In this document: piece after piece, positions 28,469 through 37,400 of the stretch | Layout: each line of letters starts with the position of its first letter | Position numbering within the stretch: position 1 is the first letter of the stretch | Assembly (NCBI GenBank): GCA_017303795.1 | Contig: JAFLBR010000009.1 | Span: 1 to 64,000 of the forward strand | Length of the DNA stretch: 64,000 nt | Origin: Cytophagales bacterium | Lineage (GTDB): Bacteria > Bacteroidota > Bacteroidia > Cytophagales > Cyclobacteriaceae | Direction of reading: 5' to 3' | Made by a program: the position numbers and the translations under genes | The notes under the pieces: generated by a model | Database searches by the model: none | Seen by the model: the letters and a program-made list of their open reading frames with translations, nothing else | What the model was told of the DNA's origin: nothing

Positions 28469-28500
28469 GTTTACTATTGTAAACAAAAAGTATATATTTG
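28469..28500 (+). promoter_or_regulatory. hipBA promoter with operator-like inverted repeat
   Basis: A perfect inverted repeat GTTTAC-TATT-GTAAAC (28469-28484) sits where the -33 element belongs, 8 bases ahead of a -7 box TATATTTG (28493-28500). This layout is what self-repression by HipB would need. Family knowledge: HipB dimers bind palindromic operators in front of their own gene. Confidence 0.6.
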
Positions 28501-28509
28501 TTTAATTTA

Positions 28510-28830
28510 ATGAACATTATGGGCATTACGAAAAACTATCTGTTACCCAAGATTCTTAAGATTTTAACCGAGTTGGGCGAGAACATTAAACTGGCCAGGC
28601 TCAGGAGAAAGCTAAGCGCGGCCCAGGTAGCCGAACGGGCTAACATTGCCAGAACTACGTTATGGGCTATTGAGAAAGGCTCACCCCAGGTTGCTATAGG
28701 CCTTTACATACAAGTACTTTTTGTATTAGGGTTAGAGAAAGACTTCTTGCAGGTGGCAGGCAATGATCCTCTTGGAAGAAGATTACAGGATGCAAAGTTG
28801 TTGGTGAAAGAAAGGGCTCCTAAAAAGTAA
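28510..28830 (+). CDS. hipB: HipB-like antitoxin (helix-turn-helix XRE)
   Basis: 106 residues with an XRE helix-turn-helix: LGENIKLARLRRKLSAAQVAERANIARTT is followed by LWAIEKGSP, the recognition-helix region. HipB binds and inhibits the HipA kinase and represses the operon. The frame is open to a TTG at 28498, but that lies in the -7 box, so I start at the ATG at 28510; an ATG at 28519 is equally possible. The N-terminal ~20 residues before the HTH are longer than in the E. coli protein. hipA follows after 3 bases. Confidence 0.88.
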   Translation: MNIMGITKNYLLPKILKILTELGENIKLARLRRKLSAAQVAERANIARTTLWAIEKGSPQVAIGLYIQVLFVLGLEKDFLQVAGNDPLGRRLQDAKLLVKERAPKK

Positions 28831-28833
28831 AGC

Positions 28834-30099
28834 ATGGGCAGGGTAGCTTCGCAACGATCAATCTTTGTTTATGCCGATTGGATTGGAGTAGGCGCCCCCA
28901 TCCTGATGGGCATTCTGCATTCAACGCAAGTGCGGGGTAAAGAAGTTTTTTCATTCGAGTATGCGGATGAATGGTTGAAATCCGGTAACGCACAACTGCT
29001 GGATCCTGATTTACAGTTATACACGGGCCAGCAATACTTAGGTGAAGGCAAAAATAATTTTGGGATTTTCCTCGACTCATCGCCCGATCGCTGGGGACGC
29101 GTTTTAATGGACAGACGTGAGGCTGTGCTAGCACGCGCGGAAAATAGAAAAGCAAGAACGCTTTTTGAAACGGATTATCTTCTGGGCGTTTTTGATGGCC
29201 ACCGCATGGGTGCACTTCGATTCAAAGAAAATGAAACCGGTGAGTTTGTTAACAATAACAAAACACTGGCCACGCCACCGTGGACATCAATACACGAGCT
29301 TGAAGAAGCAAGCCTTCACCTTGGAGAAGATACCGTGGATGATAGCAAGAAATTAAAATGGCTAAACATGCTGATGGCACCCGGCTCCTCATTAGGCGGG
29401 GCGAGGCCAAAGGCAAGTATAGTAGATGCAGATGGGCATCTGTGGATTGCAAAGTTTCCGAGTAAGAATGATGCAACCAATATCGGAGCATGGGAAATGG
29501 TAGTACATGAATTAGCTTTAAAAGCAGGAGTACAGGTGGCAGATGCCCGCACCGGAACATTCTACAGTAAACAACATACTTTTCTTACCAAACGATTTGA
29601 CCGCACCAAACGCGGGAAGAGAATTCACTTTGCTTCTGCCATGACCTTGCTCGGTTATACAGATGGCACAAACTATCAGAATGGAGTGAGTTATTTGGAC
29701 ATGGCTGAGTTCATTATACAGCAAGGCGCCAATCCCAAAGCGGATCTTGAAGAATTATGGCGAAGAATTGTGTTTAACATTTGCGTAAGCAATACCGATG
29801 ACCATTTACGCAATCATGGATTTTTACTCACGGATAATGGCTGGAAGCTCTCACCTGCCTACGATATTAATCCCATAGAAACAGGAACCGGATTAAGTTT
29901 GAATATCTCAGAAAATGATAATGCGCTTGATCTAAATCTCGCCAAAGAAGTAGCACATTACTTTCGTGTACCTGATAAACGGGCTAATGAAATTATAGAT
30001 ACTGCTACTCAGGCAATCAAAAGCTGGAACAAAGCTGCTGAACAACTTGGTATTTCCAAATCTGAAAGAGCGCGGATGGAAAGAGCGTTTAGAACTTAA
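28834..30099 (+). CDS. hipA: HipA-family toxin kinase
   Basis: 421 residues. HipA phosphorylates a cytoplasmic target (GltX in E. coli) and induces dormancy. The N-terminal domain runs to about 150 (FLDSSPDRWGRVLMDRRE). The kinase part has GSSLGGARPKASI, the glycine-rich/autophosphorylation loop seen as SxxGxxPK in the family, WIAKFPS with the ATP-binding lysine, FLTKRFDR, and NTDDHLRNHGF with the catalytic D and N, then AYDIN in place of the metal-binding DFD. All key residues look present, so the toxin should be active. It is 3 bases after hipB. Confidence 0.92.
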   Translation: MGRVASQRSIFVYADWIGVGAPILMGILHSTQVRGKEVFSFEYADEWLKSGNAQLLDPDLQLYTGQQYLGEGKNNFGIFLDSSPDRWGRVLMDRREAVLARAENRKARTLFETDYLLGVFDGHRMGALRFKENETGEFVNNNKTLATPPWTSIHELEEASLHLGEDTVDDSKKLKWLNMLMAPGSSLGGARPKASIVDADGHLWIAKFPSKNDATNIGAWEMVVHELALKAGVQVADARTGTFYSKQHTFLTKRFDRTKRGKRIHFASAMTLLGYTDGTNYQNGVSYLDMAEFIIQQGANPKADLEELWRRIVFNICVSNTDDHLRNHGFLLTDNGWKLSPAYDINPIETGTGLSLNISENDNALDLNLAKEVAHYFRVPDKRANEIIDTATQAIKSWNKAAEQLGISKSERARMERAFRT

Positions 30100-30114
30100 T
30101 AGGTTTAACACCAA

Positions 30115-32193
30115 TCAATACCCACCCAAATACTTTCGCATAAACCACTCTCCTGAAATCAGAGCAAGTAATAAAAAGAAAACCCACTTCAGGTTAATCA
30201 GTTGGTTAAAGGTTTCTTCGGTATGAATTAAACTGGCGGCTTTTACTTGTTGCAGATCGGTGGTAAGCTGGTTGATCTGCGCAGCCGGATAAAACTTTCC
30301 ACCCGATTGCCGTGCTACGCTGCGCAACAACCCAAAATCGGCTGTTAAATTTTGAGCTTCCAGATTTTGAGCCCGCACCAAAAACTGACCACTAACGGTT
30401 TCTGTTTTATCATTCACTACAGTCGATGCCGTAAATCGGTAAACGCCTTCTTTCAATCCGCCTATGCGGTACCGCGCACTTCCGGGACTAATCACATAAC
30501 TGTAATTGGTAATGGCTCCACTTTCATTGCGAACATCAAGCTTAATGGTATTGCCATACACCAACTCAAACAAATCGTTATACACCTGGCCTTCAATTAC
30601 CACCGGTTCCGAATCAGAAAATTCATTCTGCAACGGAAAGCTCCTGAACTTGCGCTTATCTTCTAATGTACTGAGGTATTGCACCAGTTTTGAAAACAGT
30701 TCATCAAATGCTACGGTGTTTCCTGTATCCGAAAATTCATTCAGGCGCCAACGCCATAAACCTTCGCCAATCAGCACCGATATTTTCCGATTGTTATCCG
30801 GCCACACCATCAGCAGTGGCCTATCCGTAGCAATACTTCCGATGAACTGATATAACAACACGCTTGCAGTTGCTGGCCAGGTAAATTTTCCAAATGGAAC
30901 ATCGGCTGGCGGGTATCGCGCAAAGATGCCGTTGGTGTTATCTGAAAAACTAAAGTCGCGGAAGTTGCTATTCACCACGGGCGTTACATCATCCCACTGT
31001 CCGCCAAGCGATTCGAACTGAATTGGAATCTGGTACGCAGCCAACTGACGCAGATTGCTATTGCTGCCAATCATTAACAACACCGATGCATTACTTTTAT
31101 ACAAAGTCTGAAACAGTGCTGCAGTTTTGCCACTATTGTCAATTACCTGGTGAAAAATAAAAAGTTCGGCTGCACCGGGCTTTAACAACGCGGCATCGGC
31201 TTCGGTTACACCGGGAATGTGTACGATAAATTCGTAGTTGGAATTTTTTTCTACTACCGATTTTAATGCTTTTATATCGGGATGTGGTGCTGGGGCTATT
31301 AACACAATTTTCTTTTTACCCTCCACCACTTCAATAAAAATACTGGAGTTGTTGTTTCGCAGATTGGTTTCTCCGGTTATTGGTCGCACCGAAACATCGT
31401 AGCGCTGAATTCCTTTTTCTTTAGCATCCAATTGAAAATCAAATTCAACAAAAGATTTATTTAAGGATTCTTTACTTAGCGTGTTAACAACCTTGCCATC
31501 TTTAGAAATAGAAACTGTAACATTCTGGTTGTCGATACCTTGCAGCAACACCTGCGCCCGCACCGGAAACTTATTACCCTGATAGGCTACTTTATTAAAC
31601 GCTACATTCTTCAACACCACATCTACGCGAGCCGTAGTATCGCCCACGCCCAGTGTATAAACCGGAACGCGAACAGGTGCATACGCAGGCGAAGCTCCCG
31701 AATTATAAATTCCATCTGACACCAGAACAATACCGGCCAGGTTGCGACCTTCAAACTGGTTAATTACATGTTGAATACCACGATTAAGATCGGATGCCGG
31801 TGCATTAAAAACCAAGTTGTTGATTTCATTGCCACCCAGATCAAACACTTTGCTTTCGTAACCCAAATCGTTAATGGCTTGCCGCGATACATTTAAGTCT
31901 TGATTTAGTTTTTCACGACCAATTGAATCAATCACTTCAGCAACCGAAGCCGATGAATCGACCAGATAAACCCAGGTGGGTTTTTCAAATTGATTGGTGA
32001 TTAACTTAAGAACCGGACCGAGCAGTAATACGGCCAGAAAAAAAACAAGCACCGCGCGTAGTCCAAACAAAATCCGGTTAACGGTTTTACTCCAGGTGTG
32101 CTTCGATTTATACAAAATGTAAGCATAGCCTAACCCGACTCCGGCACAGAGAAAAATTAAAAGTGGTGATGACTCGAAGAGCAAACGTTGCAT
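30115..32193 (-). CDS. VWA-like membrane protein
   Basis: 692 residues with two N-terminal membrane spans (LLIFLCAGVGLGYAYILY and AVLVFFLAVLLLGP), a large periplasmic part and a C-terminal span (WVFFLLLALISGEWF). The first soluble stretch begins VYLVDSSASV and contains IVLVSDGIYNSGASP, like the DxSxS and later D of von Willebrand factor A/Bat proteins. The layout matches Bacteroidota VWA membrane proteins of the BatA neighbourhood; function unknown. Its last 91 coding bases form the right-hand copy of the repeat that brackets hipBA. Confidence 0.75.
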   Translation of the reverse strand: MQRLLFESSPLLIFLCAGVGLGYAYILYKSKHTWSKTVNRILFGLRAVLVFFLAVLLLGPVLKLITNQFEKPTWVYLVDSSASVAEVIDSIGREKLNQDLNVSRQAINDLGYESKVFDLGGNEINNLVFNAPASDLNRGIQHVINQFEGRNLAGIVLVSDGIYNSGASPAYAPVRVPVYTLGVGDTTARVDVVLKNVAFNKVAYQGNKFPVRAQVLLQGIDNQNVTVSISKDGKVVNTLSKESLNKSFVEFDFQLDAKEKGIQRYDVSVRPITGETNLRNNNSSIFIEVVEGKKKIVLIAPAPHPDIKALKSVVEKNSNYEFIVHIPGVTEADAALLKPGAAELFIFHQVIDNSGKTAALFQTLYKSNASVLLMIGSNSNLRQLAAYQIPIQFESLGGQWDDVTPVVNSNFRDFSFSDNTNGIFARYPPADVPFGKFTWPATASVLLYQFIGSIATDRPLLMVWPDNNRKISVLIGEGLWRWRLNEFSDTGNTVAFDELFSKLVQYLSTLEDKRKFRSFPLQNEFSDSEPVVIEGQVYNDLFELVYGNTIKLDVRNESGAITNYSYVISPGSARYRIGGLKEGVYRFTASTVVNDKTETVSGQFLVRAQNLEAQNLTADFGLLRSVARQSGGKFYPAAQINQLTTDLQQVKAASLIHTEETFNQLINLKWVFFLLLALISGEWFMRKYLGGY
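30117..30207. repeat. right direct repeat, inside the 3' end of the VWA-like gene
   Basis: The intact counterpart of the 91-base segment at 28273-28363, with about 95% identity and no gaps. Here it still belongs to a complete gene, so this copy is the original or was restored by the insertion. Confidence 0.85.
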
Positions 32194-32256
32194 AACTGGT
32201 TACTGGTAACTGGCTACTGGTAACTAGTACCACAGCCTATAAAACTATACTCTCTT

Positions 32257-33522
32257 TTAATAATTGTACTTCTTATCCCACAATTTCTTCAAATAATTTC
32301 GCAGTTCTTCTTCGCGCGGATTTTTTCCGGGCTCGTAGAACTTGGTTCCTTTAATAGCATCGGGCAAAAACTCCAGCGCTACAAAGTTATTACGATACTC
32401 GTGTGCGTATTGATACCCTTTTCCATGGTCGAGGTCTTTCATCAGTTTGGTTGGCGCATTTCGGATGGCCAACGGCACGGGCAAATCGCCTGTTTTTTGT
32501 ACCGTGCTGATAGCGTCATTTATCGCCACATAACTGGCGTTACTTTTAGGCGAAGTAGCGAGGTAAACTGCACACTGCGAAAGTATGATTCGCGCTTCGG
32601 GGTAACCAATTACATTCACCGCCTGAAAGGTTGAGCTTGCCAGCACCAATGCGGTAGGGTTAGCATTACCAATATCTTCAGAGGCAAGTATCAACATTCT
32701 GCGGGCTATAAACTTAACATCTTCGCCACCTTCAATCATACGTGCCAAATAATAGACCGCTGCATTGGGATCGCTGCCGCGGATGGATTTGATAAACGCA
32801 GAAATGATATCGTAGTGTTGCTCACCGCTTTTATCATAAATGGCAATGTGCTTTTGTGCTACTTGCATCACTAACTCATTTGTAATCTGCACCTCACCGG
32901 CCACAGATTCACAGATTAATTCGACAAGATTTAAAAGTTTGCGCGCATCGCCTCCACTTATATTGATTAAGGCCTGGTATTCATTAACCGAAATTTTTCT
33001 GGTCTTAAGTTCAGCATCTTTTGTTAGTGCTTGCTCTACTAATTTCACCAGATAACCCTCATCTAAAGCTTTGAGTGTGTAAACCTGACATCGCGAAAGC
33101 AAAGCCGAGTTAACTTCGAATGAAGGATTTTCAGTGGTGGCCCCAATCAACGTAATCGTTCCCTTTTCAACTGCGCCCAATAAAGCATCTTGTTGGGATT
33201 TGTTGAAGCGGTGAATTTCATCAATAAATAAAATTACGCGACTGGTGCGTTTGGCCTGATCAATTACTTCGCGTACATCTTTTACCCCGGCACTTACCGC
33301 ACTCAACATCTGGAACGGACGCTTTACTTCATTGGCAATAATGTTGGCGATGGTAGTTTTACCTACACCGGGTGGTCCCCATAAAATCATACTCGGCACA
33401 TTGCCACTTTGTATCGCTTTGCGGATAATTCCGTTTGGGCCAACCAGATGTTCTTGCCCAATCAGGTCTTCGAGTTTCGAAGGCCGCATGCGTTCTGCTA
33501 ATGGAATTTTAGATTGCAGCAT
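32257..33522 (-). CDS. rarA: replication-associated recombination protein RarA
   Basis: About 421 residues of the RarA/MgsA/WRNIP1 AAA+ family related to clamp loaders. Motifs: [20 protein letters not shown], Walker [17 protein letters not shown], Walker [21 protein letters not shown], and [12 protein letters not shown] (sensor 1), followed by the tetramerisation C-terminus with [19 protein letters not shown]. It acts at stalled replication forks. I chose ATG 33522 over the upstream TTG at 33528, which overlaps the stop of the DUF3667 gene. Confidence 0.95.
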   Translation of the reverse strand: MLQSKIPLAERMRPSKLEDLIGQEHLVGPNGIIRKAIQSGNVPSMILWGPPGVGKTTIANIIANEVKRPFQMLSAVSAGVKDVREVIDQAKRTSRVILFIDEIHRFNKSQQDALLGAVEKGTITLIGATTENPSFEVNSALLSRCQVYTLKALDEGYLVKLVEQALTKDAELKTRKISVNEYQALINISGGDARKLLNLVELICESVAGEVQITNELVMQVAQKHIAIYDKSGEQHYDIISAFIKSIRGSDPNAAVYYLARMIEGGEDVKFIARRMLILASEDIGNANPTALVLASSTFQAVNVIGYPEARIILSQCAVYLATSPKSNASYVAINDAISTVQKTGDLPVPLAIRNAPTKLMKDLDHGKGYQYAHEYRNNFVALEFLPDAIKGTKFYEPGKNPREEELRNYLKKLWDKKYNY

Positions 33523-33524
33523 GA

Positions 33525-34664
33525 TCAAAGATTAAATAGAATGGTCATGGCGCTAATTCCCATACCGATAGCAAGACAAAACATAAAAATAAAACCAAAC
33601 AAAATAAACTTCACAATCGTTTTGCGCCAGCTTTGGTTATACATCCGTTTCATGGCAATGGGCAGATAGGCAATCATCCACAATACAATTACAAAATTTA
33701 GTATGCTACCAACCCACGGAACAAACGACATGAGCATGTAAACCGATGCTGCGAGGTAAAAGAAATTATAATAGAAGATCGCAAATACTAAGTGTTCGGA
33801 GTAATAAAAATCCCTGCGCACATAAAGTAACTTGAACAACAAAGCAAAAACCGGGAGTAAATAAAACAGTACGGTGGAGAACTGACTGGAGAATGCTTTC
33901 ATAAAATCCTCTGAAAACCGTTTACCGGAGTCGTCATCTTTATACAACTCCGTTAACTCAATTGCTCTTCGGCTAAACATTCTTACAAACCAACCATCGC
34001 GTTCTGCTTCAGGTAAAGCATTCTGAGCTGAATCGTATGCTGCGAAAGACTTATATTCAATATCAGCGAAATTAATGCTGTTGGGGTTTTGTTTCTTTTT
34101 TACGGTTGGCTTTTTATCTCCAAGTGAGTACACCAAATCCACATCGGTTGAATCCCGAACTGAAGCTTTATAGATTGAGTCCACCATTGCTGAATCCAAT
34201 CCTGACTTATACAGTCCCTTCCGCATTTCGTCCATGCCACGATTAAACTCAGCCTGATCTTTTTTCGCCATGGGCTTATTCTCTTCTTCATCTTTATCAG
34301 GCAACGAGAAAAACAACAGGAAAAAAACAAAACTGATAAACACATACGCCCTTGCGGGATGATAATAACTTTCGCGTTTACCAGCGGTGTATTCTACCGG
34401 AAGGAAACCTGGTTTTAAGAGTAAAAATTTAACCGTGCGAAAAAACTTCGATTCGAAACTGTAAAACGAGCCGATAAAGTTTTCAATTAACTCTCCCAAC
34501 GTGCGCCTGCGCGGAATATCTTTCTGGCCACAGTGATGGCAATATAAATCTTCAAGCTTAGTGCCACAGTTCAGGCAAAACTCATTTACGGGTTTTGGTT
34601 TCTGCCCTTCCTCCGCATCAACCAACCCTTCGGCTGCCGGAAATGATTTGCCTAAGTCTTCCAT
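33525..34664 (-). CDS. DUF3667 membrane protein
   Basis: 379 residues. Near residue 30 lies a zinc-ribbon pair CLNCGTKLEDLYCHHCGQKD, followed by the DUF3667 hallmark IPRRRTLGELIENFIGSF and VKFLLLKPGFLPVEY. About five membrane spans follow, split by a ~120-residue soluble loop with charged low-complexity sequence. It is a Bacteroidota family of unknown role. It sits 2-3 bases ahead of rarA, so the two are probably co-transcribed. Confidence 0.88.
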   Translation of the reverse strand: MEDLGKSFPAAEGLVDAEEGQKPKPVNEFCLNCGTKLEDLYCHHCGQKDIPRRRTLGELIENFIGSFYSFESKFFRTVKFLLLKPGFLPVEYTAGKRESYYHPARAYVFISFVFFLLFFSLPDKDEEENKPMAKKDQAEFNRGMDEMRKGLYKSGLDSAMVDSIYKASVRDSTDVDLVYSLGDKKPTVKKKQNPNSINFADIEYKSFAAYDSAQNALPEAERDGWFVRMFSRRAIELTELYKDDDSGKRFSEDFMKAFSSQFSTVLFYLLPVFALLFKLLYVRRDFYYSEHLVFAIFYYNFFYLAASVYMLMSFVPWVGSILNFVIVLWMIAYLPIAMKRMYNQSWRKTIVKFILFGFIFMFCLAIGMGISAMTILFNL

Positions 34665-34670
34665 ATTTTT

Positions 34671-35696
34671 TCAGACTTTGATTTTCTTAAATACCTGAAT
34701 GGTTTTGTCTAACATCTTATCATCAAAATCAAGATGCGTTACCAACCGGATTTCTTGCGGACCAAACTTGATTGCTTTTACCTGGTCGTTGTTCAGTTGT
34801 GCCAGTATGTTTTCGGGTGTAGTGGCATCAACCACCGAAAAAATAACAATGTTGGTGTCCACCGGCATTACCGATTTTATCCAACCCAGTTGACTGAGTT
34901 CTTTACCCAACACACGGGCGCGAGTATGGTCTTCTTTCAATCGGGTTATATGATTATCCAATGCATAGCTGGCGGCCGCAGCCAGAAAACCTGCTTGCCG
35001 CATTCCGCCACCAAATGCTTTACGCATTCTGCGGGCTTTAGACTCAAGTTCTTTTTTACAAACCAACACCGACCCTACCGGTGCGCCCAGCCCTTTCGAT
35101 AAACAAATAGATACACTGTCGAAATATTTTCCATAGTCAACGGCTTTGTCTCCGGTTTCAACCAATGCATTGAATAAGCGCGCACCATCCAGATGCATTT
35201 TCAAATTTTTACTGCGTGCAAATTCACTTATCGTTTTAATCTGATTAAGTGTGTAATAACTACCGGCTTCACGAACTACTGTATTTTCCAACGACACAAC
35301 AGATGATATGGGCAGATGCACATCGTTAACATTATTGATGTTGGCTTCTATTTCCTTTACAGTAATACGACCACGATCGCCTTCCAGCAATCGCACACTG
35401 GCCAGACTATTACCCGCTACACCGCCACCTTCGTATTTGTAAATGTGTGAGCCTTTGTAACAGATCACCTCATCGTAAGGTTGGGTGTTTATTTTTATAC
35501 CAATCTGGTTGGTCATGGTGCCCGATGGACAGAACACAGCCGCATCCATCCCCAACAGGGCGGCACATTTTTTTTCGAGGTTTATAACACTGGGGTCTTC
35601 GCCAAACACATCATCACCCACTTCGGCTTGCATCATGGCCTGGTGCATGGCGGGTGTGGGCTTGGTTACTGTATCGCTTCGTAAGTCAACAATCAT
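34671..35696 (-). CDS. L-threonine aldolase (low-specificity type)
   Basis: PLP enzyme of the beta-eliminating lyase fold that cleaves threonine or allo-threonine to glycine and acetaldehyde. Motifs: DLRSDTVTKPTPAMHQAM at the N-terminus, FCPSGTMTNQIGIK, HLDGARLFNALVETG, and CLSKGLGAPVGSVL with the PLP-binding lysine. I start at ATG 35696 (MIVDLRSDT), which fits the family; an in-frame start at 35717 would add seven residues. The 3' end lies 6 bases from the DUF3667 start, so it is probably the first gene of that operon. Confidence 0.92.
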   Translation of the reverse strand: MIVDLRSDTVTKPTPAMHQAMMQAEVGDDVFGEDPSVINLEKKCAALLGMDAAVFCPSGTMTNQIGIKINTQPYDEVICYKGSHIYKYEGGGVAGNSLASVRLLEGDRGRITVKEIEANINNVNDVHLPISSVVSLENTVVREAGSYYTLNQIKTISEFARSKNLKMHLDGARLFNALVETGDKAVDYGKYFDSVSICLSKGLGAPVGSVLVCKKELESKARRMRKAFGGGMRQAGFLAAAASYALDNHITRLKEDHTRARVLGKELSQLGWIKSVMPVDTNIVIFSVVDATTPENILAQLNNDQVKAIKFGPQEIRLVTHLDFDDKMLDKTIQVFKKIKV

Positions 35697-35757
35697 CGTA
35701 ATTTGTAAAATTTCCAAGTTACTAAAACGTAGTTAGTTCAGATTAACCTAAATGGTA

Positions 35758-35789
35758 TTTGGTTTTTATAAAGTGTGAATGTACATTTG
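35758..35789 (+). promoter_or_regulatory. full Bacteroidota promoter of tRNA-fMet
   Basis: TTTG at 35758-35761, a 20-base spacer, and TACATTTG at 35782-35789: a complete match to the TTTG-N19-21-TAnnTTTG consensus. The expected start is 3-6 bases before the tRNA. Confidence 0.85.
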
Positions 35790-35800
35790 CACTCCCAAAT

Positions 35801-35873
<73 letters not shown>

Positions 35874-35880
35874 CTAAATA

Positions 35881-35914
35881 AAAAGCGACTTAATTGAGTC
35901 GCTTTTCTTTTTTA
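35881..35914. terminator. terminator after tRNA-fMet, possibly bidirectional
   Basis: Ten-base arms AAAAGCGACT / AGTCGCTTTT with loop TAATTG, followed by a T-rich stretch. The A-rich left side also lets it work for the minus-strand gene that ends at 35912. Confidence 0.85.
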
Positions 35915-36793
35915 ATTAGTAAAGCTATATATCTTAAGAATCTTAGTTTTTCTTGGATTGTATAGAGCAAACATTCCATTTTTGCTTGCCAAGTAACCTT
36001 TAAGGGTGGGCGGATCTTTATCTCCAAATTGTCTTGTTTCAAATTCATCTATTTTGTTGATAGTAAGATTTACATTCTGAGCTGCACTAACCATATTATT
36101 CATGTCAAAATTCAGAAAAACGTAATTGTAGGAAAATTTTTCCGAGCCAATTTCCTGAACAACTGCATGTAAAACAAAAGAAGTTAAAAAAGCTCCAATT
36201 CCAAGTCCATGCAACAACCCTGTATATGGTTTATATTCATGCTCTCCTCCCATTAAAAGCGTATACTTTCCTGCTGAATCTGAGCTAATAAAACCAATAT
36301 CCGAGACTGTTATGAAAAATGGGATTGTGGTTTTACCCATAACAATTTTGTTATCCATACCGCGATACACAACGGTGGTTTCAGGAAAATCTGATTTATT
36401 GGTGAAGGTTCTGCTTACTATTTTTTGTGATGTACCTAGATCGAAAATCTCCACTGTTGTTGTGTTAGTTTTGTTATCACTGTAGATTCGGAATAATTTA
36501 TCATCAAAAACTCGCGTTGAAAAATCGCCAGACCGATTTTCAATAAAGCTTTTTACCACACTTTTGTCTGTATCATTTAGATCAACTTTTATTACAGTAG
36601 TCCTATAAATCACTCCGGGCGGAGGTTCAGTATATTCATATGTGAATTTTTTTGGTTCATCTACGGTAATCCAAAGGGTGTTGTTATCGCGAGTTAATTT
36701 AATCGGACTGAATGCTTTCGCTGGAATAAAGCTTTCATAGGCATTTGTGAATTTTGCTTGTTCGGTTTTATAGCTACCCAAGTCAAAGGTCAA
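35912..36793 (-). CDS. C-terminal part of a frameshifted secreted protein
   Basis: A 293-residue frame whose first possible start is TTG, but the frame is open well upstream of it, reading FLSIKGLEIDSRKEFKLTF. This joins smoothly to the end of the frame at 36828-37310. It has beta-rich sequence with repeated short blocks (VIKVDLNDTDK, VEIFDLGTSQKIV, FLNFDMNNM), like a propeller, and no known family. I read it as the rear two-thirds of one exported protein, not a separate gene. Confidence 0.65.
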   Translation of the reverse strand: MTFDLGSYKTEQAKFTNAYESFIPAKAFSPIKLTRDNNTLWITVDEPKKFTYEYTEPPPGVIYRTTVIKVDLNDTDKSVVKSFIENRSGDFSTRVFDDKLFRIYSDNKTNTTTVEIFDLGTSQKIVSRTFTNKSDFPETTVVYRGMDNKIVMGKTTIPFFITVSDIGFISSDSAGKYTLLMGGEHEYKPYTGLLHGLGIGAFLTSFVLHAVVQEIGSEKFSYNYVFLNFDMNNMVSAAQNVNLTINKIDEFETRQFGDKDPPTLKGYLASKNGMFALYNPRKTKILKIYSFTN

Positions 36794-36827
36794 TTTGAAT
36801 TCTTTCCGTGAATCTATCTCAAGCCCT

Positions 36828-37310
36828 TTAATGCTCAGAAAGCTGGAGCGTATAACTTTTCTTTTCAGCTAGTATCAAATAAACCCGCCCCCCTTCCACA
36901 TAACTGCCATAAATTGTTCCTGGAATTTCAATCTCCAGGTTTCCCTCACGCAGCTCTGTGGTTTTTTTATTCAGAATCAAGGCTCTTAGAAAAACTCGTT
37001 TTTTAATTTCTATGGGGTAGTAATAATATTCCTCGTCTTCCGTATAGCCAATTGCATATATGGATTGATCCTTATTCAATTTGAGCGGTAACGTTCGCAC
37101 ACTTCCATCTGCCTTAATCCAATAGAAATTTCGTTTAAATGCAGATACCGTTCTTAGCCCTTCTATTGTTAAGAACAGACTATCATTGAGTACAGCACCT
37201 TTTAACCGTTCAATTGCCTGATTTTCGAAATCAATTTCTGCGATCGGATTCTGGGAATTTGATCGATGACTTACGAAAAACATCAAGGCTATTACAATCA
37301 GTTTTTTCAT
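36828..37310 (-). CDS. N-terminal part of a frameshifted secreted protein
   Basis: A 160-residue frame with a Sec signal peptide (KKLIVIALMFFVSHRSNSQ) and a beta-rich mature part (FYWIKADGSVRTLPLKLN). It ends SYTLQLSEH, just where the frame of 35912-36793 supplies SFLSIKGLEID. A net +1 shift near 36835-36850, such as one extra C in CAGCTTTCT, explains the split; the full protein would be about 460 residues. The family is unknown. It is divergent from era. Confidence 0.65.
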   Translation of the reverse strand: MKKLIVIALMFFVSHRSNSQNPIAEIDFENQAIERLKGAVLNDSLFLTIEGLRTVSAFKRNFYWIKADGSVRTLPLKLNKDQSIYAIGYTEDEEYYYYPIEIKKRVFLRALILNKKTTELREGNLEIEIPGTIYGSYVEGGRVYLILAEKKSYTLQLSEH

Positions 37311-37388
37311 TGATCAGGTTATTTGCTTTAAGGTATAAACTTTTGAAAAGATTTCAATAGAACTCCTGAGGAGTATTTTACTAAAGCC

Positions 37389-37396
37389 TACTTTTG
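37389..37396 (+). promoter_or_regulatory. promoter -7 box TACTTTTG of era
   Basis: Fits TAnnTTTG and ends 4 bases before the era ATG at 37401, so the transcript is expected to begin at or within a few bases of the start codon (leaderless). Confidence 0.55.
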
Positions 37397-37400
37397 CGGT

